Source: Candidatus Nitrosopumilus sp. (lineage in GTDB: Archaea > Thermoproteota > Nitrososphaeria > Nitrososphaerales > Nitrosopumilaceae). Taken from it: a DNA stretch of 7,042 nucleotides. The notes below the pieces were generated by a model. It did no database searches, had not been told where the DNA came from, and saw only the letters and a list, made by a program, of their open reading frames with translations. The stretch covers positions 1 to 7,042 of the forward strand of contig JADHUF010000057.1 in NCBI GenBank assembly GCA_016784625.1, in the 5' to 3' direction. Below, piece after piece: positions 1 through 5,857 of the stretch (positions within the stretch are counted from its first letter, which is position 1; each line of letters opens with the position of its first letter). Position numbers and translations under genes: made by a program.

Positions 1-198
1 GCTGCTCCAAAGAGAAAAACAGCTAAACGTAGAGCTGCTCCAAAGAGAAAAACAGCTAAACGTAGAGCTGCTCCAAAGAGAAAAACAGCTAAACGTAGAG
101 CTGCTCCAAAGAGAAAAATAGCTAAACGTAGAGCTGCTCCAAAGAGAAAAATAGCTAAACGTAGAGCTGCTCCAAAGAGAAAAATAGCTAAAAAGAGA
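1..198 (+). repeat. 33-bp tandem repeat, six copies
   Basis: Six head-to-tail units begin at 1, 34, 67, 100, 133 and 166. Units 1-3 are identical to one another and units 4-5 are identical to one another; the two groups differ by a single C-to-T change in codon 7 (ACA to ATA). Unit 6 carries the T form and diverges only in its last two codons. The period is a multiple of three, so gain or loss of a unit keeps the protein frame. The array may continue to the left of base 1. Confidence 0.97.
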
Positions 199-207
199 CG
201 AAGATAG
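1..207 (+). CDS. C-terminal end of a Lys/Arg/Ala-rich repeat protein (partial, 5' end outside window)
   Basis: The frame is open from base 1 and ends at TAG 205-207, giving 68 visible residues. It consists of six copies of an 11-residue unit, AAPKRKTAKRR; in copies 4-6 Thr is replaced by Ile, and the last copy ends AKKRRR. Over half of the residues are Lys or Arg and there is no acidic residue, so this segment is a strongly cationic, probably disordered tail. Similar Ala/Pro/Lys tails occur in histone H1-like and other nucleic-acid-binding proteins, so binding to DNA or RNA is a reasonable inference, but the N-terminal part that would identify the protein lies outside the window. A ribosomal or nucleoid-associated protein is equally possible. 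elp3 follows 57 bases downstream on the same strand. The reading frame is well supported; the function is not. Confidence 0.8.
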   Translation, partial: AAPKRKTAKRRAAPKRKTAKRRAAPKRKTAKRRAAPKRKIAKRRAAPKRKIAKRRAAPKRKIAKKRRR

Positions 208-222
208 GTTTACAGATTAGCC

Positions 223-243
223 AAATTATTTAACGAATTTATG
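223..243 (+). promoter_or_regulatory. Putative TATA region of elp3
   Basis: This AT-rich stretch lies in the 57-base gap before elp3. AATTTATG at 236-243 sits 22-29 bases before the ATG, the distance expected for an archaeal leaderless transcript. An alternative box, AAATTATTTAAC at 223-234, would give a short leader of about 10 bases. No convincing Shine-Dalgarno sequence precedes the ATG. This is a positional inference only. Confidence 0.35.
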
Positions 244-264
244 TCCAAATTAGTTTGAGTATCC

Positions 265-1848
265 ATGAACAAGTTAGATGCTACTGTTTCGAAAGCGTGT
301 AATGAAATTACTCAGAATTTACTAACAATTAATGAGCCTAGTAAAAAACGAGTAAAAGAAGAAATCAGAAAAATTTGTGCCAAATATGCACTTGAAAGTA
401 TACCTAAAAATTATGAAATTCTATCAATGGCAAAAGAATCAGATTTTGATAAACTACGAAAAGTTTTGTTGCGAAAGCCAATGAAAACAGCATCAGGAGT
501 AGCAGTAGTTGCATTAATGCCAAAACCATATGCATGCCCACATGGAAGATGTACATATTGTCCAGGAGGAATTGAATTTAATTCGCCAAACAGCTACACG
601 GGAAAAGAGCCATCTTCACTTAACGCAATAGAAAATGAATTTGATCCTAAATTACAAATTACATCAAAAATTGAAAAGTTAATTGCATTTGGACATGATC
701 CAACTAAAATGGAGATAGTAATTGTAGGAGGTACATTTCTTTTTATGCCAAAAGATTATCAAGAAAATTTTATCAAATCATGTTATGATGCACTAAATGG
801 AATAGACTCAAAAGATTTGCAAGAAGCTAAATCAATTAATGAACATGCATTAATTAGAAATGTAGGATTTACAATTGAAACAAAACCAGATTATTGTAAA
901 AAAGAACATGTCGATTTAATGTTAAGTTATGGAATTACAAGAGTAGAGATTGGGGTTCAATCATTACAAGAACGAGTTTACAAAATAGTCAACAGAGGTC
1001 ATGATTATAATGATGTAACTGAATCATTTCAAATTTCAAAAGATGCAGGTTACAAAATTGTAGCACATATGATGCCAGGTTTACCTACAATGACACCAGA
1101 AGGAGACATTGCTGATTTTAAAAAACTGTTTTCAGATTCACAGTTACGTCCAGACATGTTGAAAATTTATCCATCATTAGTAATTGAAAACACACCATTG
1201 TATGAAGAATACAAACAAGGAAAATATATCCCATATTCTGATGAAGACATGATAAAAGTATTAGTGGAAGCAAAAAAGAATGTGCCAAAATGGGTCAGAA
1301 TCATGCGTGTACAAAGGGAGATTTCACCAAAAGAGATCATTGCAGGGCCAAAATCAGGGAATCTAAGACAGATTGTTCATCAAAACTTATCCAAACAAGG
1401 TCTCTCGTGCAAATGTATTAGATGTAGAGAAGCAGGTCGCTCTAACAAAAAATCAGATGGAGGGGATGTAAAATTAAACAGAATAGATTATGATTCCTCA
1501 GGAGGAAAAGAAGTATTCTTGTCTTATGAGGACAAAAATGAATCAATTTATGGATTTTTGAGATTACGAAAACCAAGTATTAATGCTCACAGAGATGAAG
1601 TCAAAGACACATGTATTGTAAGAGAGATTCATGTCTATGGAAAATCATTAAAACTTGGAGAAAAAGAAGAGTCTGAAATACAGCACTCAGGTTTAGGAAA
1701 GAATTTGATGAAAGAAGCAGAAAAAATTTCAAGTGAAGAATTTGATGCAAAGAAAATTTTAGTAATTAGTGCAGTTGGCACAAGAGAATATTATCAAAAG
1801 TTAGGGTATTCGTTATATGGGCCATACATGTCCAAAACATTGAACTAG
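265..1848 (+). CDS. elp3: Archaeal Elp3: radical SAM / GNAT tRNA U34 carboxymethyltransferase
   Basis: This 527-residue protein has the full Elp3 architecture. The radical SAM domain carries the archaeal-type iron-sulfur motif CPHGRCTYC with Cys91, Cys96 and Cys99. A cysteine cluster CKCIRC (Cys382, Cys384, Cys387) matches the zinc site between the two domains. The C-terminal GNAT-like acetyl-CoA domain has a QHSGLGK loop (473-479) and the tyrosine pair YY 509-510 before KLGY, matching the family signature. Archaeal Elp3 proteins work without the other Elongator subunits and form 5-carboxymethyluridine at wobble position 34 of tRNA from acetyl-CoA and SAM; this is family knowledge. The length is normal, and the ATG is the first good start, preceded by a TATA-like stretch. 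Only 9 bases separate the stop from the downstream LysRS start, so the two are probably co-transcribed. Databases often label such genes histone acetyltransferase, but the tRNA role is better supported. Confidence 0.97.
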   Translation: MNKLDATVSKACNEITQNLLTINEPSKKRVKEEIRKICAKYALESIPKNYEILSMAKESDFDKLRKVLLRKPMKTASGVAVVALMPKPYACPHGRCTYCPGGIEFNSPNSYTGKEPSSLNAIENEFDPKLQITSKIEKLIAFGHDPTKMEIVIVGGTFLFMPKDYQENFIKSCYDALNGIDSKDLQEAKSINEHALIRNVGFTIETKPDYCKKEHVDLMLSYGITRVEIGVQSLQERVYKIVNRGHDYNDVTESFQISKDAGYKIVAHMMPGLPTMTPEGDIADFKKLFSDSQLRPDMLKIYPSLVIENTPLYEEYKQGKYIPYSDEDMIKVLVEAKKNVPKWVRIMRVQREISPKEIIAGPKSGNLRQIVHQNLSKQGLSCKCIRCREAGRSNKKSDGGDVKLNRIDYDSSGGKEVFLSYEDKNESIYGFLRLRKPSINAHRDEVKDTCIVREIHVYGKSLKLGEKEESEIQHSGLGKNLMKEAEKISSEEFDAKKILVISAVGTREYYQKLGYSLYGPYMSKTLN

Positions 1849-1857
1849 GAAAAAGAA

Positions 1858-3447
1858 ATGTCAGAACAAGAAATTATCGGTAAAGGAACTTGGATAGATA
1901 AATTAGCTTCAGAATTACTTGAACGTGAAAAAACACTAGGAAGAAATACAGATCTTCTAAGAGTGGAAAGTGGTCTTGGTGCATCAGGGATACCACACAT
2001 TGGAAGTTTAGGTGATGCAGTAAGAGCATATGGTGTCAAATTAGCATTAGAAAATTTGGGATGCAAATCAGAACTAATTGCATATTCAGATGATCTAGAT
2101 GGATTAAGAAAAATTCCAGAAGGCATGCAAGAATTTTATTTAGAAGAACACATTGCAAAACCAGTATCATTAATTCCAGATCCTTATGGATGTCATGACT
2201 CGTACGGCATGCATATGAGCAATATTTTACTAGATGGGTTAGATAGAGTTGGAATAAAATATGAATTTAGAAGAGCAGTGGATACTTACAAACAAGGATT
2301 ACTAAAAGACCAAATCCACACAATTTTGCAAAACAGTACAAAGATTGGAGAGAAGATTTCAGAACTTGTTGGGCAAGAAAAATATCAAAAATATCTACCA
2401 TATTTTCCAGTTTGTGCTAATTGTAGTCGATTATACACAGCAGAATCCACTGAATACATTGCAGATGAGAAGAAGGTAAAGTACAGATGCCATGATGCCG
2501 AAATTAGCTCAAAAATGATCAAAGGATGTGGTCATGAAGGAGAGGCAGATATTACAAAAGATCTTGGAAAATTAGCCTGGAAAGTAGAGTTTGCAGCAAG
2601 ATGGTCAGCATTTGATATCAGATTTGAAGCCTATGGAAAAGACATCATGGATTCTGTTAAAGTCAATGATTGGGTATCAGATGAGATTTTAGGATTTCCA
2701 CATCCACATCATGTAAAATATGAAATGTTCTTAGACAAAGGAGGAAAAAAGATTTCAAAATCATTAGGAAATATAATCACTGCACAAAAATGGTTAGAGT
2801 TTGGCAGTCCAAAATCAATTTTATTATTACTATACAAAAGAATTACAGGTGCACGAGAACTAGGATTTGAAGATATTCCATCTTTGATGAATGAGTATAA
2901 TGAATTAGAAGATGTTTACTTTGGAAGAATAAAAATAGATAATCAAGCAAAACTGACAAAATTAAAAGGCCTCTATGAATATGTTAACCTACTTGACTCC
3001 CCAAAACAATCAAGCACACATGTTAACTATAGACTATTAGTTGAATTATCAAAAATCTTCAAAGAAGACAGAGAAGAAAGAGTAATGAAAAAATTAGTAG
3101 ATTACGGAGTAATTAAAAATCCTGAACCAGAAATTGAAAAACTCATCAAAATTGCAGGAAACTTTTCAGATGAATTCGATCAACAAGAAAAAATACAAGT
3201 AGAAATAGATGATTCTACAAAAAAAGCATTACAAATACTTGTAGAGGTATTGGGGGCAGAAGAAGATCCAGAAGATATTCAAAATACAATTTATCAAATT
3301 GCAAAATCAAATGATGTACAACCAAAAGATTTCTTTAAAATATTATATCAAATAATTCTTGGAACATCAAGGGGTCCTAAGATAGGGCCTTTCATATCAG
3401 ATATTGGAAGAAAACAAGTAGCAAAGACACTTTCAGAGTATGCATAA
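1858..3447 (+). CDS. lysS: Class I lysyl-tRNA synthetase
   Basis: This 529-residue enzyme attaches lysine to tRNA-Lys using ATP, in the cytoplasm. It is the class I type common in archaea, not the class II enzyme of most bacteria. The Rossmann catalytic domain shows the HIGH-equivalent PHIG at residues 46-49 and the KMSKS-equivalent KISKS at 298-302. Between them lies a metal-binding insertion with Cys186-x2-Cys189, Cys211-His212 and Cys224-Gly-His226. The rest, from about residue 320, is a helix-rich region that fits the anticodon-binding domain. The length is typical and no key motif is missing. The ATG lies 9 bases after the elp3 stop in an A-rich spacer (GGAAAAAG, at best a weak ribosome site), and the next gene starts 2 bases after its stop. 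Elp3 modifies wobble U34 in tRNAs, and tRNA-Lys(UUU) is a classic target, so the pairing is functionally sensible. Confidence 0.97.
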   Translation: MSEQEIIGKGTWIDKLASELLEREKTLGRNTDLLRVESGLGASGIPHIGSLGDAVRAYGVKLALENLGCKSELIAYSDDLDGLRKIPEGMQEFYLEEHIAKPVSLIPDPYGCHDSYGMHMSNILLDGLDRVGIKYEFRRAVDTYKQGLLKDQIHTILQNSTKIGEKISELVGQEKYQKYLPYFPVCANCSRLYTAESTEYIADEKKVKYRCHDAEISSKMIKGCGHEGEADITKDLGKLAWKVEFAARWSAFDIRFEAYGKDIMDSVKVNDWVSDEILGFPHPHHVKYEMFLDKGGKKISKSLGNIITAQKWLEFGSPKSILLLLYKRITGARELGFEDIPSLMNEYNELEDVYFGRIKIDNQAKLTKLKGLYEYVNLLDSPKQSSTHVNYRLLVELSKIFKEDREERVMKKLVDYGVIKNPEPEIEKLIKIAGNFSDEFDQQEKIQVEIDDSTKKALQILVEVLGAEEDPEDIQNTIYQIAKSNDVQPKDFFKILYQIILGTSRGPKIGPFISDIGRKQVAKTLSEYA

Positions 3448-3449
3448 CT

Positions 3450-3650
3450 ATGGTTCACTCAGAACATAACAGAGCAAAAAATAACGGTGGATTTGCCTTG
3501 ATAATTTTAGGGGCATTGTTGTTATTTCTTGCACCAAATATCTATCCAAAAATGCCAGAACTAGGCACAATGTCTCTGATTGGAGGAATTATTATTGGTA
3601 GTATTGGATTTTATCTGAAATTTTTTAGAGGACGCATTAAGCAAGAATAA
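3450..3650 (+). CDS. Small two-helix membrane protein, unknown function
   Basis: This 66-residue protein has a polar, His/Asn/Lys-containing N-terminus (1-13), a first hydrophobic segment at about residues 14-32, a short loop with PKMPELG, a Gly/Ile-rich second segment at about 38-57, and a basic tail (FRGRIKQE). Both ends are charged, which fits a helical hairpin in the cytoplasmic membrane. The ATG is 2 bases after the LysRS stop, so translation is probably coupled within the elp3-lysS transcript. I do not recognise a family, and nothing in the sequence links it to tRNA charging. Confidence 0.8.
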   Translation: MVHSEHNRAKNNGGFALIILGALLLFLAPNIYPKMPELGTMSLIGGIIIGSIGFYLKFFRGRIKQE

Positions 3651-3656
3651 AGAAAG
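3641..3656 (+). promoter_or_regulatory. Possible internal TATA box for the coiled-coil gene
   Basis: CAAGAATAAAGAAAG overlaps the end of the small membrane-protein gene, and its AATAAAGA core lies about 29-36 bases before the ATG at 3681. A promoter here would allow the coiled-coil gene to be transcribed separately. The 30-base gap would also allow read-through from upstream, so the call is weak. Confidence 0.25.
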
Positions 3657-3680
3657 ATTCATCTTTTAGGAATATCGGTT

Positions 3681-4439
3681 ATGGATATGGGATTTTTTAC
3701 TAAGAAAAAAGTAGATGAATTAATTTCTGAAAAGGAAGAATCCACATTAGAAGTTGTATTAGAAGATGAAGATATTCAAAACGAAATTAAAACAAAACAA
3801 GAAGAATTTGATAATATCATACAAAAAATTCAGACCGTAAAAGAAGAATATAATGACATAGTGGGCAATCTAATGTCAGTTAAAAAAGAATTAAATCAAA
3901 AAAAGATGGAATTAGATGTAGTAAAAATAGAATCTAGAAAAATTGATGAAAGAAATAAAAAATCCATAGAAATTAAAGATTCAAAATCAATTAATGATTT
4001 TAAAAAAACTGAAGCAAGCCTTACAAAAATGAAAGAAGAGTTAGATGAAACAACAAAAGAATATGATCGTACTAAAAAACAAATTGAACAAGCACAATTT
4101 ACACTTCATGGTACTAAAAACCAACAGATAGAATATCAAAAGGAATTAGATGAAGCAAGAATCAGATTATACAATGCAAAACAAGAATTAGAGAAAAAAG
4201 ACAATTTTCAAGATACAAATGTCTTAACGCCTAAAGAAAGAGAATTTATTGAAGGAAAGGGTTCAAATCAAAAAAGTTCTGAAGGCGTAATTGAGGCTGC
4301 AAGTGTAGTTGTAGGATCATTAAAGTCAAAACTCAACATGGCACAAAAAGAACTTGAAGCAATTCAATTACTTTTAGAACAAGAAAGAGATGAACATGAA
4401 AGAACTAAAATGGAATTAGAAAAATTCAAATCAAAATAA
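3681..4439 (+). CDS. Long coiled-coil protein, unknown function
   Basis: This 252-residue, highly charged protein is rich in Glu, Lys, Gln and Asp, with hydrophobic residues in a heptad-like rhythm. A first coiled-coil tract spans about residues 30-175, interrupted by a Lys/Ser-rich patch near 88-105. A short non-helical linker follows (about 175-205, with LTPKERE starting at 182 and a GKGSNQKSSEG stretch), then a second coiled-coil tract from about 207 to the end. The N-terminus, MDMGFFTKKK, is aromatic and basic and might touch a membrane or partner. There is no ATPase head, so it is not an SMC or Rad50 protein despite likely superficial similarity to them. A scaffold or cytoskeletal role is only a guess. 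Translation could also begin at the second Met (base 3687). The gene lies 30 bases after the membrane-protein gene and converges on the flavin-binding gene with a 9-base gap. Confidence 0.85.
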   Translation: MDMGFFTKKKVDELISEKEESTLEVVLEDEDIQNEIKTKQEEFDNIIQKIQTVKEEYNDIVGNLMSVKKELNQKKMELDVVKIESRKIDERNKKSIEIKDSKSINDFKKTEASLTKMKEELDETTKEYDRTKKQIEQAQFTLHGTKNQQIEYQKELDEARIRLYNAKQELEKKDNFQDTNVLTPKEREFIEGKGSNQKSSEGVIEAASVVVGSLKSKLNMAQKELEAIQLLLEQERDEHERTKMELEKFKSK

Positions 4440-4448
4440 TTAAAATAG

Positions 4449-4889
4449 TCACAAACTTTCAAAATGTTTTTTCCATTTTGATTTTATCTCTTGTTCTGAG
4501 ACCCCCAGATCATATAATGGGGAAGTTACTTCAGATACTTTTGATACATCGACTAATACAATTGAATTAATTGGACTCTTGATTCCATTTTTTCTAAAAT
4601 AATTTAGAATCTCATCATAGAGGGAACCATCATTAATAATTCTAGTTTTACCTTGGAATAAGTAGCCTTTACGTAAAAGAGGATCAATTACATTAATTTC
4701 CACATAAGGATTGTTTTGCAAATTATTCATTGTGTCAGGAGAACGAATATCTGCAAAGGCCAACACATCAGATGTCCAACCAATGATTGTTCCTTTTGGA
4801 GAAAGATTTGGTTTGCCATCAGCAGCAACAGTTGCCACATAACCAAGTTTGTGAAGAGTCAAAAAGTCTTTAATTTCTTGTGTAATCAT
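4449..4889 (-). CDS. PPOX-family (pyridoxamine 5'-phosphate oxidase-like) flavin-binding protein
   Basis: This 146-residue protein matches the split-barrel PPOX-like fold. The segment after the first helix, GYVATVAADGKPNLSPKG (residues 16-33), is the typical opening of this family. It is followed by a strand containing LAFADIRSPDTMNNLQNNP (the usual 'xxT..NL..NP' helix) and VEINVIDP, then KGYLFQGKTRIIND. Members bind FMN, F420 or sometimes heme and carry out redox reactions on varied substrates, so the exact reaction cannot be read from sequence. It is too short to be a classical PdxH. The C-terminal part (SEVTSPLYDLGVSEQEIKSKWKKHF) is also commonly seen in this subfamily. It is transcribed toward the coiled-coil gene, and the two stops are 9 bases apart. 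Confidence 0.85.
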   Translation of the reverse strand: MITQEIKDFLTLHKLGYVATVAADGKPNLSPKGTIIGWTSDVLAFADIRSPDTMNNLQNNPYVEINVIDPLLRKGYLFQGKTRIINDGSLYDEILNYFRKNGIKSPINSIVLVDVSKVSEVTSPLYDLGVSEQEIKSKWKKHFESL

Positions 4890-4906
4890 GATTAATTGTT
4901 ATTAGG

Positions 4907-4914
4907 AATTAATA
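4907..4914 (-). promoter_or_regulatory. Putative TATA box of the PPOX-family gene
   Basis: Read on the minus strand, TATTAATT lies 18-25 bases before the ATG at 4889, which is plausible for a leaderless or near-leaderless archaeal transcript. The start codon itself is inside a 12-base perfect palindrome (4883-4894). Confidence 0.4.
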
Positions 4915-4935
4915 CAATCTATTTAGTTTTCAAAA

Positions 4936-5034
4936 TTATCGCATAACATCTACCATAAATTGCGAAAAGAAGAAAAATGCAATCATCCCTCCAATAATTC
5001 CAATCCAAGCAGCAATTTGTTTAATTTTAGACAT
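4936..5034 (-). CDS. 32-residue single-helix membrane microprotein, unknown function
   Basis: This short minus-strand frame starts with ATG at 5034 and stops with TAA at 4936-4938. The product starts MSKIKQ, continues into one hydrophobic stretch from about residue 7 to 28 (AAWIGIIGGMIAFFFF and following), and ends DVMR. The positive N-terminus followed by a single helix suggests a small integral membrane protein with its N-terminus inside. It lies between the PPOX-family gene and a divergent small membrane gene. I do not recognise a family. Support comes from composition, a proper ATG and the context; at this length chance cannot be excluded. Confidence 0.6.
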   Translation of the reverse strand: MSKIKQIAAWIGIIGGMIAFFFFSQFMVDVMR

Positions 5035-5066
5035 TACAAAGAAAATTACCTAAACTCATTATTGAA

Positions 5067-5099
5067 TCTAATTGAATTTTCCAGACAATTATAATTAGA
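5067..5099. promoter_or_regulatory. Divergent promoter region with an inverted repeat
   Basis: The 84 bases between the two divergent microprotein genes contain the perfect inverted repeat TCTAATT (5067-5073) and AATTAGA (5093-5099). The right arm overlaps an ATTATAAT box (about 5088-5095) that lies 24-31 bases before the TTG start at 5119, an ideal position for an archaeal TATA box driving a leaderless transcript. The repeat could be an operator shared by both genes, or simply a product of AT-rich composition. Confidence 0.45.
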
Positions 5100-5118
5100 C
5101 TGTAGTTAATGGATAATA

Positions 5119-5268
5119 TTGGCAAGTATCAAAGATGTTGGAAGGTTCTTTTTGTTTATTGTTGGGGGATTAATTGCCATAATAGTTGGTTCTTTTATGA
5201 TTCGAGGCACTATGCATTTGTGGGATAAGCCTAAAAATAAAAATACAGATGAAAAAGATAATGACTAA
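5119..5268 (+). CDS. 49-residue single-helix membrane microprotein with charged tail, TTG start
   Basis: The frame begins at TTG 5119; the preceding in-frame codons are ATA, ATA, TGG and then the stop TAA at 5107-5109, so no ATG is available. It ends at TAA 5266-5268. The product starts ASIKDVGR after the initiator, has one strong hydrophobic helix at about residues 10-28 (FFLFIVGGLIAIIVGSF), then RGTMHLWDKPK and a very polar tail (NKNTDEKDND). This layout is typical of a real small membrane protein and hard to obtain by chance. A TATA-like box lies about 27 bases before the TTG, supporting this start. The next gene begins 29 bases later on the same strand. No family is recognised. Confidence 0.68.
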   Translation: MASIKDVGRFFLFIVGGLIAIIVGSFMIRGTMHLWDKPKNKNTDEKDND

Positions 5269-5297
5269 AAAACAAGTGCTGCCAAATAATAACAGAA

Positions 5298-5597
5298 TTG
5301 TTACAAGATTCTTCAATTAGAAAATCACTTGACCAATACATCAAAAGAAGAATCCAAGAGATACCTACTGAAATCAAACAGACATTTCCAAACATCAAAA
5401 AAATTTGGAAATGTAATAATGAATTAGATTTTCTTTATGGATATTATGTTGGAAAAATAGAAGAAGGTGCTTTGCATTATTTACTTAAAGCAACTCGTGC
5501 ATCAGCTGGAGGATATGTGGATACTTTTGAAATAAGAGGAATTATTGAAACGCATAAGGTAGAATTGCAAGATATAATAAAATCTACAATAAATTAG
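5298..5597 (+). CDS. Conserved-looking 99-residue protein, unknown function, TTG start
   Basis: This soluble, mixed-charge protein has 99 residues from TTG at 5298. The frame is open upstream only back to a TGA at 5262-5264, and no ATG or GTG lies there, so TTG is the likely start. The N-terminal part looks helical (LDQYIKRRIQEIPTEIKQTF, about residues 11-30). The middle has an aromatic cluster, FLYGYYVGKIEEGALHYLL, and the C-terminal part contains GGYVDTFEIRGIIETH followed by a short helix. There is one cysteine (residue 39), no signal peptide and no membrane segment. I do not recognise the family. It follows the 49-residue membrane protein by 29 bases and may share its transcript. Confidence 0.75.
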   Translation: MLQDSSIRKSLDQYIKRRIQEIPTEIKQTFPNIKKIWKCNNELDFLYGYYVGKIEEGALHYLLKATRASAGGYVDTFEIRGIIETHKVELQDIIKSTIN

Positions 5598-5631
5598 TGA
5601 AGTAGAAATACTACATCAATTACATTATAGC

Positions 5632-5805
5632 ATGGTAGGACCACAAGATGGGGGTTTTGGATTTGATCAGTCTAAAAAATACACAAGTGTAGAGAATATT
5701 GATGAGGTTTGTGTCCAATGTCAAGCAGGTCAACACAAAAAATGCTTGAAAAAAGCAAAAGAACAAGAAACCTGTGAATGTGAACACTGTATGATTTATG
5801 GTTAA
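5632..5805 (+). CDS. 57-residue Cys/His-rich putative zinc-binding protein
   Basis: An ATG at 5632 opens a 57-residue frame ending at TAA 5803-5805. After a Gly-rich start (MVGPQDGGFGFDQSKKY) come paired ligands: Cys27-x2-Cys30, His35, Cys38, then Cys48-x-Cys50, His52 and Cys53. Six cysteines and two histidines in 27 residues could hold one or two zinc ions, a zinc-ribbon or treble-clef-like arrangement by inference. The linker KKAKEQE between the clusters is basic and helical in character. The opposite strand also has an open frame (5620-5826), but it is a Phe/Leu-rich mirror of this gene's Lys codons. A weak AT-rich box (5604-5611) lies 21-28 bases before the ATG. The partner and function are unknown; nucleic-acid or protein binding are the usual roles of such small domains. 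Confidence 0.75.
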   Translation: MVGPQDGGFGFDQSKKYTSVENIDEVCVQCQAGQHKKCLKKAKEQETCECEHCMIYG

Positions 5806-5827
5806 ATTAAAAGAAAGATTAGACAAT

Positions 5828-5848
5828 TTTTAATATTATAATAATAAA
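5828..5848 (+). promoter_or_regulatory. Putative TATA region of the zinc-finger microprotein gene
   Basis: TTTAATATTATAATAATAAAG is almost purely A/T, and its AATATTAT core (5832-5839) lies 19-26 bases before the TTG at 5858. This matches the spacing expected for an archaeal TATA box with a leaderless transcript. Confidence 0.45.
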
Positions 5849-5857
5849 GAACTATTC

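Noticed and set aside
1..198. CRISPR-like repeat array
   Set aside because: Units are directly adjacent with no unique spacers and translate to a continuous basic peptide; this is a coding tandem repeat.
1845..2126. 93-residue minus-strand open frame
   Set aside because: It lies inside the LysRS gene, antisense to the catalytic domain, and its composition (Ser/Pro/Leu-rich) is the mirror of the coding strand. No promoter or family signal.
5109..5228. ATG-started 39-residue plus-strand frame overlapping the 49-residue microprotein
   Set aside because: The product is Trp/Tyr/Cys/His-rich with no clear structure, whereas the overlapping TTG frame gives a clean membrane helix plus charged tail and has a TATA-like box at the right distance.
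5602..5614. GTAG/CTAC inverted repeat between the 99- and 57-residue genes
   Set aside because: A 4-bp stem is too short to count as a terminator or operator in AT-rich sequence, and no T-run follows it.
5620..5826. 68-residue minus-strand open frame, very hydrophobic
   Set aside because: It is antisense to the 57-residue Cys/His protein. Its Phe/Leu richness comes from reading Lys/Glu codons backwards, while the plus strand has an ordered set of metal ligands.
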